Under the pieces are notes generated by a model, which ran no database searches, had not been told where the DNA came from, and worked only from the letters and a program-made list of their open reading frames with translations. This document shows positions 10,070-18,728 of a DNA stretch of 64,000 bases, piece after piece. How positions within the stretch are numbered: the first letter of the stretch is position 1; each line of letters opens with the position of its first letter. The DNA lies in the NCBI RefSeq assembly GCF_019242955.1, contig NZ_CP066129.1:248001-312000 (forward strand), written 5' to 3'. Origin of the DNA: Morganella morganii. GTDB taxonomy: Bacteria > Pseudomonadota > Gammaproteobacteria > Enterobacterales > Enterobacteriaceae. A program made the translations under genes and the position numbers.

Positions 10070-10196
10070 TATATCTTTTATCCGGTAAAGCGGCTGAAAG
10101 ATATACTGTAGCAAATATGCAGCGGAAAGTTTGCCGGAATAGTGGCATAAAAACGCCGGAATATATCTCCGGCGCTTCATTATTTATTCGGGGGGA

Positions 10197-10499
10197 TTAT
10201 TTATTGCGGGCAGCCAGGTAATCCTGGAGTGTGCCTTCCGGGAATTTCTTACAGAATTCAACAATTTTTGGTGCTTCCGCAATCCCTTTTTCTGACAGTG
10301 CCACGAAGTCACCGCCCGGGTATTGTGTATCTTTGCTGATCACCCACAGGGCAACCGGCGCCCAGCTTTGCGGGTTCAGATTCACGAATTCTTTACAGGT
10401 CATTTTATCCGGAACCTGAATATCAGCAGGTTCAGCGAGAGCCACTGAGGAAAATGCACTTGCAGCAACCAGACACGCGGTGACGAAATACTTTTTCAT
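10197..10499 (-). CDS. hdeB: HdeB-like acid-stress periplasmic chaperone
   Basis: This 100-residue protein has a signal peptide ending ALA and the HdeA/HdeB pattern MTCKEFVNLNPQSWAPVALW with a partner cysteine in IVEFCKKFPEG, so one disulfide is expected. It matches HdeB better than HdeA (TCxEFxxLNP, PVAxW, YPGGD). HdeB binds unfolding proteins in the periplasm at low pH. No hdeA or hdeD lies next to it, unlike in E. coli. Confidence 0.85.
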   Translation of the reverse strand: MKKYFVTACLVAASAFSSVALAEPADIQVPDKMTCKEFVNLNPQSWAPVALWVISKDTQYPGGDFVALSEKGIAEAPKIVEFCKKFPEGTLQDYLAARNK

Positions 10500-10655
10500 G
10501 ATAAATAAACCTCATTTTTTTGTTTCGGGAAATACAACAAATACGTTTTCAGAATAGATCAAATAACGTCATATTCAATATTTCTCCGTTTTTAAAACGC
10601 AAATAATAAGATTAAATGGTTTTTTCAGGATAAAAAGTATGAGCATGCAGATGAA

Positions 10656-10704
10656 ACTCATATCGGGCCGGGTAACACGATTTTATGTCAGTCCCGATAT
10701 GAGT
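10656..10704. repeat. Perfect 12-bp inverted repeat after mobAB
   Basis: ACTCATATCGGG (10656-10667) and CCCGATATGAGT (10693-10704) pair perfectly across a 25-base loop. It lies five bases beyond the stop codon of the mobAB fusion, on the side where its transcript ends, so a role in 3'-end formation is plausible even though no T-run follows. Confidence 0.6.
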
Positions 10705-10709
10705 GGCGG

Positions 10710-11807
10710 TTACGGATTGTTTTCCAGCCAGCTGACAATAAAGTCGCGGATGGCAGTGACATTGTTGATATCCAGTTGCGGCACCGTGACATCCTGCCGT
10801 GGCTTATCAGAGGCAAAGGCAATGACAAACTCATCCAGTAATGTCTGATACGGGCGGTCAGTCACATCGCGGAACAGGGCGATTTTCGGCACGGATTCAC
10901 CTTTAAACCCTTCCACCAAGATAAGATCCAGCTCCCGCGTATCAAAGCGGGCGGCCAGTTGCATCAGGTCAGGCTCCGCACCGCCGGGCGTTTCTGTCAT
11001 CAGCGCAAACCGCTCCTGACTGACCACCAGGGTCTGGTAAGCTCCCGCCTTTCGCAGCTCATAACTGTCTTTTCCCGGGGTATCGACATCCATATCGTGA
11101 TGAGTGTGTTTAACCAGGCCAATACGCAGTCCGCTTTCCCGCAGCTGCGGGATCAGTTTTTTCAGCAGGGTGGTTTTACCGGTGCCGCTGTAGGCGGTGA
11201 CAGCCAGCAGCGGAACCGGATGCGGCAGCCGGTGCTGTTTTTCCCATTCGCGGCACTCCGCGAGGGTATTGAGATTAATAAAATCGCCGGGATTTGCATC
11301 AAATGTGACGGCTTTTGCGCCGATGTTATCCATAAACAAGAGAAGTTTGCGATCGCCGCCGGTAAGGTATTCTTTCAGCGGGGTGATCAGCGAACGGTGA
11401 CACAACGCAAAGGCCGGATGCGCCCGCTGGTGATCACAGGCATAGGCACACAGGGCATCGCCTTTCTGTTGCCAGAGTTTTTCCGCCAGATCCGCCGGGA
11501 ACTGCGGCACATCACAGGGCACAAACAGCACCCAGTCGTGCAGGGCATTTTCAAGCCCGGCCAGCATCCCGGCAAGCGGACCGGGGAAGTCCGGCAGTGT
11601 ATCCGCCACTACCCGCAGGCCGGTGGCGTGATAATCCCGGGCATTGCGGTTGGCATTGATAAAAATATCATCTGTCTGCGGAGCGAGCCGTTTTACACTG
11701 TGCTGATAAAGCGGCTGCCCGCCCAGTAATACCAGGCCTTTGTCCCGTCCCTGCATCCGGGTGGCCCGGCCGCCGGCAAGAATACAGCCGCTGAGTTGTA
11801 TCATCAT
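10710..11807 (-). CDS. mobA: Fused MobA-MobB molybdenum cofactor protein
   Basis: This 365-residue protein joins two proteins that are separate in E. coli. Residues 1 to about 190 are MobA, which attaches GMP to molybdopterin (LAGGRATRMQGRDKG nucleotide-binding signature, DFPGPLAGMLAG, FVPCDVPQFP). From about residue 200 on is MobB, a GTP-binding adaptor with Walker A AYSGTGKTTLL and HTHHDMDVDTPGKDS. The start at the ATG 11807 is chosen because the upstream extension begins with TTG and lacks homology. Both halves look intact. Confidence 0.9.
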   Translation of the reverse strand: MMIQLSGCILAGGRATRMQGRDKGLVLLGGQPLYQHSVKRLAPQTDDIFINANRNARDYHATGLRVVADTLPDFPGPLAGMLAGLENALHDWVLFVPCDVPQFPADLAEKLWQQKGDALCAYACDHQRAHPAFALCHRSLITPLKEYLTGGDRKLLLFMDNIGAKAVTFDANPGDFINLNTLAECREWEKQHRLPHPVPLLAVTAYSGTGKTTLLKKLIPQLRESGLRIGLVKHTHHDMDVDTPGKDSYELRKAGAYQTLVVSQERFALMTETPGGAEPDLMQLAARFDTRELDLILVEGFKGESVPKIALFRDVTDRPYQTLLDEFVIAFASDKPRQDVTVPQLDINNVTAIRDFIVSWLENNP

Positions 11808-11877
11808 TTTCAGTTTCTCTGACAATCTCTGATAAATATTCTGAACTTATCTTAACAAGGATTCCGGTATAGTGAGC

Positions 11878-11973
11878 GCGAATATCGATGTACGCAAATA
11901 TCTATGTCCGCGAATACCTATGTCCGCAAATATCTGTGTCCGCAAATATCTGTGTCCGCAAATAACAATGCAA
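11878..11973. repeat. 16-bp tandem repeat, about six units
   Basis: Units of the form GCAAATATCTGTGTCC begin at 11878, 11894, 11910, 11926, 11942 and 11958. Units 4 and 5 are identical, units 1 to 3 differ at one to a few positions, and the sixth is degenerate. The array lies between the divergent mobAB and yihD genes, about 135 bases before the yihD start. The unit length is not a multiple of three and no frame is open, so it is non-coding. Confidence 0.9.
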
Positions 11974-12107
11974 TGGTTGTGATAATCACGGATAATATGC
12001 CGCAGTTATTACAGACAGCCAATATTTACGCATCCTGACAGTCCTGTTCTTTCCGGAGCGGCGGATAATTGGTAATGTGTTACGATCTTGCTTATAAGGA
12101 ATTTATT

Positions 12108-12377
12108 ATGAAATGTCATCGCCTTAATGAGGTTATCGAACTCCTGCAGCCGGTCTGGCAGCAACATTCTGATTTGAACCTGATGCAGATGCTGCAGAAA
12201 CTGGCGGATGAAGCCGGGTTTGAGGGCGAACTGTCAGATCTGACCGATGATATTCTTATTTATCACCTGAAAATGCGCGGCTCTGATGCAACAGACGCGA
12301 TTCCGGGTCTGAAAAAAGATTACGAAGACGATTTTAAAACGGCGCTGTTACGTGCCCGCGGCATCATCAAAGAGTAA
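12108..12377 (+). CDS. yihD: YihD family protein
   Basis: This 89-residue cytoplasmic protein of unknown function matches E. coli YihD in length and content ([18 protein letters not shown] at the N-terminus). The ATG at 12108 follows AAGGA. Its TAA overlaps the srkA start by one base, so it is the leader gene of a yihD-srkA-dsbA cluster, as in E. coli. Confidence 0.9.
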   Translation: MKCHRLNEVIELLQPVWQQHSDLNLMQMLQKLADEAGFEGELSDLTDDILIYHLKMRGSDATDAIPGLKKDYEDDFKTALLRARGIIKE

Positions 12378-13372
12378 TGCAGACGACGACTCCGCCGGTT
12401 TTCACTTTTCAGGATTTCCGGCCTGATCGCCTGATCGACAGTCTGAGCCGTTACGGTATCTGGTTAGATTCCGGTCTGACCGAGCTGAACAGCTATGAAA
12501 ACCGTGTCTATCAGTTTACCGATGAAAACCGCACCCGCTATGTGGTGAAATTTTATCGTCCGGCGCGCTGGAATGAGGCTCAAATCCGTGAGGAGCACGA
12601 GCTGACGCTGACACTGGCACACGCCGGGCTGCCGGTTGCGGCTCCGCTGGCGTTTGACGGTGATACGCTGCTGTCACAGGACGGTTATCTGTTTGCACTG
12701 TTCCCGTCGGTCGGCGGGCGGGCGTATGAAACGGATAATCTTGATCAGCTGGAAAGCACCGGACGTCTGCTCGGCAGATTGCACCAGATAAGCCGGGAGC
12801 GCTGTTTTGTGCACCGGCCGACGATCGGATTGCAGGAATATCTGCTGACACCGCGTGAGATTCTTGCGGAGTGTCCGCTGATCCCGCCGGCGCGGCGGAG
12901 CGATTTTATACAGACGCTGGATACTCTGATCCGCGAGACATCTGCCCGCTGGCACGATGACTGGCATTCCATCCGTCTGCACGGGGATTGTCATCCCGGT
13001 AATATTTTATGGCGTGATGAGCCGTGGCTGGTGGATTTCGATGACGCCCGCAACGGCCCGGCAGTGCAGGATCTGTGGATGCTGCTCAGCGGGGATACCG
13101 ACTCGCGCCGTTATCAGCTGGACATTCTGCTCGATGCCTATCAGGAGTTTTGTGACTTTGATACGCGCGAGCTGGCACTGATTGAACCGCTGCGCGCCAT
13201 GCGCATGGTTCATTTTTTATCCTGGGTGGCACGCCGCTGGCAGGATCCCGCTTTTCCTAAAGCTTTTCCATGGATGGCGGAAAGTGATTTCTGGTCACAG
13301 CAGCAATCACTGATGACTGAACAGATAGCTGTGCTGGCGGAGCCTCCGCTGACACGTTATCTGCCTTATTGA
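12377..13372 (+). CDS. srkA: Stress response kinase A
   Basis: This 331-residue protein kinase (YihE/RdoA) protects cells from stress-induced death. It has the aminoglycoside-phosphotransferase-like fold with the catalytic loop LHGDCHPGNILW (about residue 200) and the metal-binding DFDDA. Its start overlaps the yihD stop by one base, and dsbA follows 18 bases later; in E. coli srkA and dsbA are cotranscribed under Cpx control. Confidence 0.93.
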   Translation: MQTTTPPVFTFQDFRPDRLIDSLSRYGIWLDSGLTELNSYENRVYQFTDENRTRYVVKFYRPARWNEAQIREEHELTLTLAHAGLPVAAPLAFDGDTLLSQDGYLFALFPSVGGRAYETDNLDQLESTGRLLGRLHQISRERCFVHRPTIGLQEYLLTPREILAECPLIPPARRSDFIQTLDTLIRETSARWHDDWHSIRLHGDCHPGNILWRDEPWLVDFDDARNGPAVQDLWMLLSGDTDSRRYQLDILLDAYQEFCDFDTRELALIEPLRAMRMVHFLSWVARRWQDPAFPKAFPWMAESDFWSQQQSLMTEQIAVLAEPPLTRYLPY

Positions 13373-13390
13373 TTTTCAGGAGAGATAAAG

Positions 13391-14014
13391 ATGAAGAAAC
13401 TTTGGTTAGCGCTGATCGGATTTGCGATGTCATTCAGTGTCTTTGCAAACCCGGTGGCCGGAAAGCAGTATAACGAGCTGAGCACACCGGTAACAAATCA
13501 GCCGGATGTGGTGGAGTTTTTCTCCTTCTACTGCCCGCACTGCTACCAGTTTGAAGAAAACTTCAAAGTGCCGGAATCCATCAGCAAAAACCTGCCGGAA
13601 GGCGCGAAACATGAGCGCTATCATGTTGATTTCCTCGGTGGCCCGATGGGTCCTGAAATGACCAAAGCCTGGGCTGTGGCAATGGCGATGGGCGTTGAGG
13701 ATAAAGTCACGCCGATCCTGTTTGAAGGCATTCAGAAAACCGGCACAATCAAAACCCCTGCTGATGTCCGTGAAGCCTTTATCAAAGCGGGTGTGACCGG
13801 TGAGGATTATGACTCCGCCGCTAACAGCATTTTTGTGAAATCGCTGATCGCCAAGCAGCAGAAAGCGGCGGCAGATTACAAATTACGCGGTGTTCCGGCC
13901 GTCTTTGTGAAAGGCAAATACCAGATCAACAACGCCGGTCTGGAAGTCAAAGATGTGAATGAATACGGTAAAGCGTTCTCTGATACGGTCAATTATCTGC
14001 TTAAGCAGAACTAA
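13391..14014 (+). CDS. dsbA: Thiol:disulfide oxidoreductase DsbA
   Basis: This 207-residue periplasmic enzyme introduces disulfide bonds into secreted proteins. The signal peptide ends VFA after 19 residues. The thioredoxin-fold active site CPHC is at residues 48-51 of the precursor and the cis-proline loop appears as RGVPAVFV. It is preceded by AGGAGAGA and followed by a strong terminator. Cargo in this window likely to use it includes EcpD, the ECP chaperones and HdeB. Confidence 0.95.
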   Translation: MKKLWLALIGFAMSFSVFANPVAGKQYNELSTPVTNQPDVVEFFSFYCPHCYQFEENFKVPESISKNLPEGAKHERYHVDFLGGPMGPEMTKAWAVAMAMGVEDKVTPILFEGIQKTGTIKTPADVREAFIKAGVTGEDYDSAANSIFVKSLIAKQQKAAADYKLRGVPAVFVKGKYQINNAGLEVKDVNEYGKAFSDTVNYLLKQN

Positions 14015-14038
14015 TCTCAGAATCTGTATCTCCCGGAA

Positions 14039-14066
14039 GCAATGGCGGTAACGCCATTGCTTTTTT
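14039..14066 (+). terminator. Rho-independent terminator after dsbA
   Basis: GCAATGGCG and CGCCATTGC form a perfect 9-bp stem with a GTAA loop, followed directly by six T residues. Confidence 0.92.
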
Positions 14067-14208
14067 ACTATCCACATTAATCAAGTGATTACAGCGGCAG
14101 ATTATCTTGCGCTATTCGTTTATAACCTATTGATTTTTTTGAACGAGATTCAGGTATATCACGCTGCAGACAGTGATTTACATAGGGTTCATAAATTTAC
14201 CCACAAAG

Positions 14209-14217
14209 TTATCCACA
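14209..14217. promoter_or_regulatory. Consensus DnaA box upstream of polA
   Basis: TTATCCACA is an exact match to the strict DnaA-binding consensus. It lies in the dsbA-polA intergenic region, about 145 bases before polA. Only one perfect box is visible, so this is a regulatory candidate and not an origin. Confidence 0.55.
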
Positions 14218-14360
14218 GTTTGTTATTTTTTATTTTACCGGCGTACCCGTCCTGTTCTGATGTGCGGGAAGATTAACGGCTGCGGCCGATAATAGTCGTC
14301 GGATGCCGCAGTCTGTGGCATGCTACCCGCAAGACTCCATTTAATACTGTGAAGGCAATT

Positions 14361-17159
14361 ATGGCTCAGATTGCAGACAACCCCTTGATTTTAGTCGATG
14401 GTTCATCGTACCTCTATCGTGCTTACCACGCATTCCCCCCGCTGACCAACAGTGCCGGGCAACCGACCGGTGCCATGTACGGCGTGCTGAATATGCTGCG
14501 CAGCCTGGTGATGCAGTATGAACCCAGCCATGTTGCCGTGGTATTTGATGCCAAAGGTAAAACGTTCCGCGATGAACTGTTCGAAGCCTATAAATCACAT
14601 CGTCCGCCGATGCCGGATGACCTGCGTGAGCAGATAGCGCCGCTGCATGACATGGTTATCGCGATGGGCATGCCGCTGTTATCTGTCTCCGGTGTGGAAG
14701 CCGATGATGTTATCGGGACACTGGCGAAACAGGCGGCAGCCGAAGGCCGTGCGGTACTGATCAGCACCGGTGATAAAGATATGGCACAGCTGGTGACGCC
14801 GGATATCACGCTGATCAATACCATGAATAACACCATTCTCGGGCCGGAGGAAGTGGAAACCAAGTATGGTGTTCCGCCGTCACTGATTATCGATTATCTG
14901 GCGCTGATGGGCGATTCCTCCGATAACATCCCGGGCGTGCCGGGCGTCGGTGAGAAAACGGCGCAGGCATTGTTACAGGGGCTGGGCAGTCTGGATGATA
15001 TCTATACAGATCTGAGTAAAATTGCCGGGCTGAGCTTCCGTGGTGCCAAAACCCTCGCGCCGAAGATGGAAACCAACAAAGAGATGGCGTATCTCTCTTA
15101 CACGTTGGCGACCATCAAAACCGATGTGGAGCTCGATCGTACCTGGGATACCCTTGTGCTGTCAGAGCCGGATTTGGATAAGCTGCATGCATTGTTCACG
15201 CAGTATGAATTCAAACGCTGGATAAGTGATCTGGAAAACGGAGGCTGGCTGGCGAAGAAAAGCACCCGCAGTGCGCCATCAAAAGCAGCGGTGAGTGCCG
15301 CCGCCGCAGCACAACCTCCGGCAGCACCGGTGGCTGTGCCGGAAATCAGCAATGAAAACTATGAAACTATCCTCGATGAAGCGGCACTGAACCGCTGGGC
15401 GGATATCCTGCGTGAAGCCGGTGAATTTGCCTTTGATACCGAAACCGACAGTCTGGATAACCTTTCTGCGCGTCTGGTCGGGATGTCATTTGCTGCAAAA
15501 GCAGGTCATGCCGCTTATGTGCCGATCGGCCATGATTACCTGGATGCGCCGGATCAGCTGCTGACTGAGCAGGTGCTGCGGGTGATGAAACCGATTCTGG
15601 AAGATGAAAAAATCCGTAAAATCGGTCAGAACCTGAAGTTTGATCGCGGGATTATGGAAAATTACGATGTGGAGCTGCGCGGTATCGCTTTCGACACCAT
15701 GCTGGAATCCTATGTGCTCAACAGTGTTGCCGGGCGTCATGATATGGACAGCCTGGCCGATCGCCATCTGAATTATAAAACCACGACATTTGAAGAGATC
15801 GCCGGGAAAGGTAAAAAGCAACTGACGTTTAATCAGATCCCGCTGGAAGAAGCCGCTAATTATGCGGCGGAAGATGCGGATATCACGTTGCTGCTGCATC
15901 AGGCGCTCTATCCGCAGCTGGAGGCGGAAAAATCCCTGCTGCATGTCTATCAGGATATCGAAATGCCGCTGGTGCCGGTGCTTTCCCGTATGGAACGGAC
16001 AGGGGTTCTGATCGACGCCAATGTGCTGGCGGCACAGTCAGTACAACTGACAGCCCGTCTGGATGAGCTGGAAAAACAGGCATTTGCCATCGCCGGTGAA
16101 GAATTCAATCTTTCTTCACCGAAGCAGTTACAGGCCATTCTGTTTGAAAAACTGAATCTGCCGGTGGTGAAGAAAACCCCGGGCGGCGCACCGTCAACCA
16201 ATGAGGAAGTGCTGGAAGAGCTGGCGGATAACCACGAGTTACCGCGTGTGATCCTGGAGCACCGCAGTCTGTCCAAACTGAAAACCACTTATACTGATAA
16301 ACTGCCGCTGATGGTGGATCCGAAAACCCGCCGTGTGCATACCTCTTATCACCAGGCAGTGACGGCAACCGGCCGCCTGTCTTCCCGTGACCCGAATCTG
16401 CAGAATATTCCTGTCAGGACGGATGAGGGACGCCGTATCCGTCAGGCGTTTATCGCCCGTGACGGCTACTGCATTATGGCGGCGGACTATTCGCAGATTG
16501 AGCTGCGTATCATGGCGCATCTGTCACAGGATAAAGGGCTGCTGAAAGCTTTTGCCGAAGGCAAGGATATCCACCGCGCAACTGCCGCAGAAGTGTTTGG
16601 TGTGCCGCTGGAAGAAGTAACGTCTGATCAGCGCCGCAGCGCGAAAGCGATTAACTTCGGCCTGATTTACGGCATGAGCGCATTTGGTCTTGCGCGCCAG
16701 CTGGGCATCCCGCGTGGTGAAGCACAGCGTTATATGGATCTCTATTTTGAACGCTATCCGGGCGTGCTGGAGTATATGGCCCGCACCCGTGAACATGCGG
16801 CAGAAAAAGGATACGTGGAAACACTGGAAGGCCGCCGTCTCTGGCTGCCGGAAATCAATTCCCGTAACGGTATGCGCCGCAAGGCTGCTGAGCGCGAGGC
16901 GATCAACGCCCCGATGCAGGGTACCGCAGCGGATATCATCAAAAAAGCGATGATCGCCGTGGATGACTGGCTGCAAAAAGAGAACATCGATGCACTGATG
17001 ATTATGCAGGTGCACGATGAACTGGTGTTTGAAGTCAGAAAAGAACAGCAGGCAGAGATGGCAGAGAAGATCCGCGGGCTGATGGAAGCAGCGATGAAAC
17101 TGGATGTGCCGTTGAAAGTGGAAGCGGGAGTCGGTGCCAATTGGGACGAAGCCCACTAA
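14361..17159 (+). CDS. polA: DNA polymerase I
   Basis: This 932-residue polymerase fills gaps and removes RNA primers. Order of domains: 5'-3' nuclease ([20 protein letters not shown] near the start, [10 protein letters not shown] helix-hairpin-helix), a proline/alanine-rich linker around residues 310-330, 3'-5' exonuclease ([10 protein letters not shown]), and palm-fingers-thumb polymerase with motif A DYSQIELR, the O-helix [15 protein letters not shown] and motif [11 protein letters not shown]. All catalytic motifs are intact. The ATG at 14361 matches the E. coli start; a GTG at 14349 lies in frame four codons earlier. Confidence 0.97.
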   Translation: MAQIADNPLILVDGSSYLYRAYHAFPPLTNSAGQPTGAMYGVLNMLRSLVMQYEPSHVAVVFDAKGKTFRDELFEAYKSHRPPMPDDLREQIAPLHDMVIAMGMPLLSVSGVEADDVIGTLAKQAAAEGRAVLISTGDKDMAQLVTPDITLINTMNNTILGPEEVETKYGVPPSLIIDYLALMGDSSDNIPGVPGVGEKTAQALLQGLGSLDDIYTDLSKIAGLSFRGAKTLAPKMETNKEMAYLSYTLATIKTDVELDRTWDTLVLSEPDLDKLHALFTQYEFKRWISDLENGGWLAKKSTRSAPSKAAVSAAAAAQPPAAPVAVPEISNENYETILDEAALNRWADILREAGEFAFDTETDSLDNLSARLVGMSFAAKAGHAAYVPIGHDYLDAPDQLLTEQVLRVMKPILEDEKIRKIGQNLKFDRGIMENYDVELRGIAFDTMLESYVLNSVAGRHDMDSLADRHLNYKTTTFEEIAGKGKKQLTFNQIPLEEAANYAAEDADITLLLHQALYPQLEAEKSLLHVYQDIEMPLVPVLSRMERTGVLIDANVLAAQSVQLTARLDELEKQAFAIAGEEFNLSSPKQLQAILFEKLNLPVVKKTPGGAPSTNEEVLEELADNHELPRVILEHRSLSKLKTTYTDKLPLMVDPKTRRVHTSYHQAVTATGRLSSRDPNLQNIPVRTDEGRRIRQAFIARDGYCIMAADYSQIELRIMAHLSQDKGLLKAFAEGKDIHRATAAEVFGVPLEEVTSDQRRSAKAINFGLIYGMSAFGLARQLGIPRGEAQRYMDLYFERYPGVLEYMARTREHAAEKGYVETLEGRRLWLPEINSRNGMRRKAAEREAINAPMQGTAADIIKKAMIAVDDWLQKENIDALMIMQVHDELVFEVRKEQQAEMAEKIRGLMEAAMKLDVPLKVEAGVGANWDEAH

Positions 17160-17160
17160 T

Positions 17161-17284
17161 TTACGCGTCATCTTTCAATCCGTGGCTGCGTTGGCCGCAC
17201 TCAGAAATCCGGGTCACATACTGGTGTATGCTCCCCGGATTTCTTCCTTTGCCGCCTTGCCACAGACCGAAATCTATAGCGTAA
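17161..17284. repeat. ERIC element, copy 1
   Basis: This 124-bp imperfect palindrome runs from TTACGC to GCGTAA with a strong central stem (AGAAATCCGGG paired with CCCGGATTTCT). The stretches GTCATCTTTCAA, CTGCGTTGGC and TTGCCGCCTT match the enterobacterial repetitive intergenic consensus as I remember it, and the length agrees with its 127 bp. It begins two bases after the polA stop codon, so it will be in the polA transcript. Confidence 0.8.
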
Positions 17285-17315
17285 AGGCATTGTGCTCTGA
17301 ATCGTGTTTGTTGGA

Positions 17316-17439
17316 TTACGCGTCATCTTTCAGTCCGTGACTGCGTTGGCCGCACTCAGAAATCCGGGTCACATACTGATGTATGCTCCCCGGATTTCTT
17401 CCTTTGCCGCCTTACCACAGACCGAAATCTATAGCGTAA
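17316..17439. repeat. ERIC element, copy 2
   Basis: This is a near-identical direct copy of the element at 17161, offset by 155 bases; only a few positions differ (for example GTGACTGCG for GTGGCTGCG). The 15 bases after each copy (AGGCATTGTGCTCTG) are also shared, so the duplicated unit is at least 139 bp, which indicates tandem duplication and not two separate insertions. Confidence 0.8.
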
Positions 17440-17523
17440 AGGCATTGTGCTCTGGTTCCTTCTGCTTGCTGCAAACCGAATGATTTAGCCTTAGCATCCG
17501 GTATCATTTTTCAGCCACAAACT

Positions 17524-17554
17524 AAATCTATAACGTAAAGGGATTGTGCTCCGG
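17524..17554. repeat. Partial third ERIC end
   Basis: These 31 bases resemble only the right-hand end of the two upstream ERIC copies (CTATAACGTAAAGGGATTG against CTATAGCGTAAAGGCATTG). It is probably the decayed remnant of a third copy and abuts the 3' end of the deformylase gene on the other strand. Confidence 0.55.
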
Positions 17555-17566
17555 GGGATTTTCCTG

Positions 17567-18079
17567 TTATGCGTTTTCTTCCCGCATTTTCAGGGTTTTC
17601 TTCACTTTTTTCTCAATGCGCTGGCGCTTCAGCGGCGAGAGATGGTCGATAAACAGCTTACCGTTGAGATGGTCGATTTCATGCTGGAGACAACCTGCCT
17701 GTAATCCCTCTGCCTCAAGAGTGTGTTCTGTACCGTTCACATCCTGATAGCGGACCGTGACTGAAGAATAGCGCTGTGTCTCCGTATAACTCTCCGGCAG
17801 GGACAGGCAACCGTCCATCATCATCATTTCTCCGTCACACTGAATAAACTCAGGATTAATCAGCGCCATCGGCTGATCCCGGTTTTCAGAGACATCAACG
17901 ATAATCACACGTTTACAGACGCCCACCTGCGGCGCAGCAAGGCCGATGCCCCGTTCGGCATACATGGTTTCTGTCATATCAGTAACAAATGTTTTCAGGT
18001 CGTCATCAAAAACCGTGACCGGTTGGGCCGTTTCCCGCAGGCAGGGATCAGGAAAATGCCGTAATGTCAGTAATGCCAT
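17567..18079 (-). CDS. def: Peptide deformylase, probable second copy
   Basis: This 170-residue metalloenzyme removes the N-formyl group from new proteins. All three signatures are present: GIGLAAPQVG (motif 1), DGCLSLPE (motif 2, with Asp where most have Glu before GCLS) and QHEIDHLNG (motif 3, metal ligands and catalytic Glu). The usual def gene is next to fmt; here there is no fmt, and the gene sits between polA and spf, so a paralogue is likely. It is transcribed against polA. Confidence 0.88.
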   Translation of the reverse strand: MALLTLRHFPDPCLRETAQPVTVFDDDLKTFVTDMTETMYAERGIGLAAPQVGVCKRVIIVDVSENRDQPMALINPEFIQCDGEMMMMDGCLSLPESYTETQRYSSVTVRYQDVNGTEHTLEAEGLQAGCLQHEIDHLNGKLFIDHLSPLKRQRIEKKVKKTLKMREENA

Positions 18080-18361
18080 AGCTAACTCACTAATATAATT
18101 CGGAATAATGGGGAGGCGTACTCCCGGATACGCTCAGACTATCATAACAGTATGGTATTAAAACGGCATCATTTGTGCTGTTTTGTTGCTATTTTGTGCG
18201 GACAGGTCCGGACTGCCTATAGATCCAGATCGCATAAATATGTAATTAAAGAACATTTGAGATGAATTTTACGGTTTTATGACAAGCTGAATCGTGCGTA
18301 ATCTGAAAAAAAATTACAAAAAAGGTTTTTTTGTCCGTAAATTTGCTGTAAAGTTATTTGT

Positions 18362-18473
18362 GTAGGGTACAGAGGTAAGATGTTCTATCTTTCAGACCTT
18401 TTACTTCACGTAATCGGATTTAGCTGAATATTAGCTGCTCCGGTCAGACAACTTCTGACCGGAGCATTTTTTT
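18362..18473 (+). ncRNA. spf: Spot 42 small RNA
   Basis: The sequence starts GTAGGGTACAGAGGTAAGAT and continues through TTTACTTCACGTAATCGGAT, matching E. coli Spot 42 almost base for base over its first two thirds. It ends in a terminator stem (GCTCCGGTCAGA paired with TCTGACCGGAGC) followed by seven T residues. Spot 42 is an Hfq-dependent RNA that represses non-preferred carbon genes and is itself repressed by cAMP-CRP. Its place between polA and yihA is conserved; def and the toxin pair are additions. A TAAAGT box lies seven bases before the start. Confidence 0.96.
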
Positions 18474-18497
18474 GTCCTGAATAAAGGCGGGGAAAGG

Positions 18498-18725
18498 TTA
18501 ATCGTCAGTGAGAAAGGCATTCGCATCAAAAACCGGTTCGGCATCTTCCCGGAGTTCGTTCCGGTAAAGGCGGAGTGCCATGATATCATTCAGGGCATCA
18601 GCGCCTTCATCTGAATCTTCCCCGTATTCCTCAACTCTGCGAAGGAGTGCTTCTTCCCTGGCATGGAGTGATTTCCACAGTAAGTTAAATGTGCTTCTGT
18701 CGATTTTGAGTTCGAGTACCCGCAT
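18498..18725 (-). CDS. Likely immunity/antitoxin partner of the Tse2-like toxin
   Basis: This 75-residue acidic protein is predicted to be mostly helical (REEALLRRVEEYGEDSDEGAD, ALNDIMALRLYRNELRED) and ends FLTDD. I do not recognise the sequence itself, but its size and acidity match Tsi2, the 77-residue helical immunity protein of Tse2. It starts three bases after the stop of the toxin-like gene, so the two are translationally coupled. Its role is inferred from that arrangement. Confidence 0.6.
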   Translation of the reverse strand: MRVLELKIDRSTFNLLWKSLHAREEALLRRVEEYGEDSDEGADALNDIMALRLYRNELREDAEPVFDANAFLTDD

Positions 18726-18728
18726 CTG

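Noticed and set aside
10959-11729. Plus-strand open frame of 256 codons inside mobAB
   Set aside because: It is antisense to a gene with clear MobA and MobB motifs, has no ribosome site and no recognisable domain.
11878-11973. CRISPR array
   Set aside because: Units are 16 bp and directly adjacent without spacers, and there are no cas genes; it is a plain tandem repeat.
14161-14260. Replication origin near the DnaA box
   Set aside because: A single perfect box without a cluster or a neighbouring dnaA/gidA context does not make an origin.
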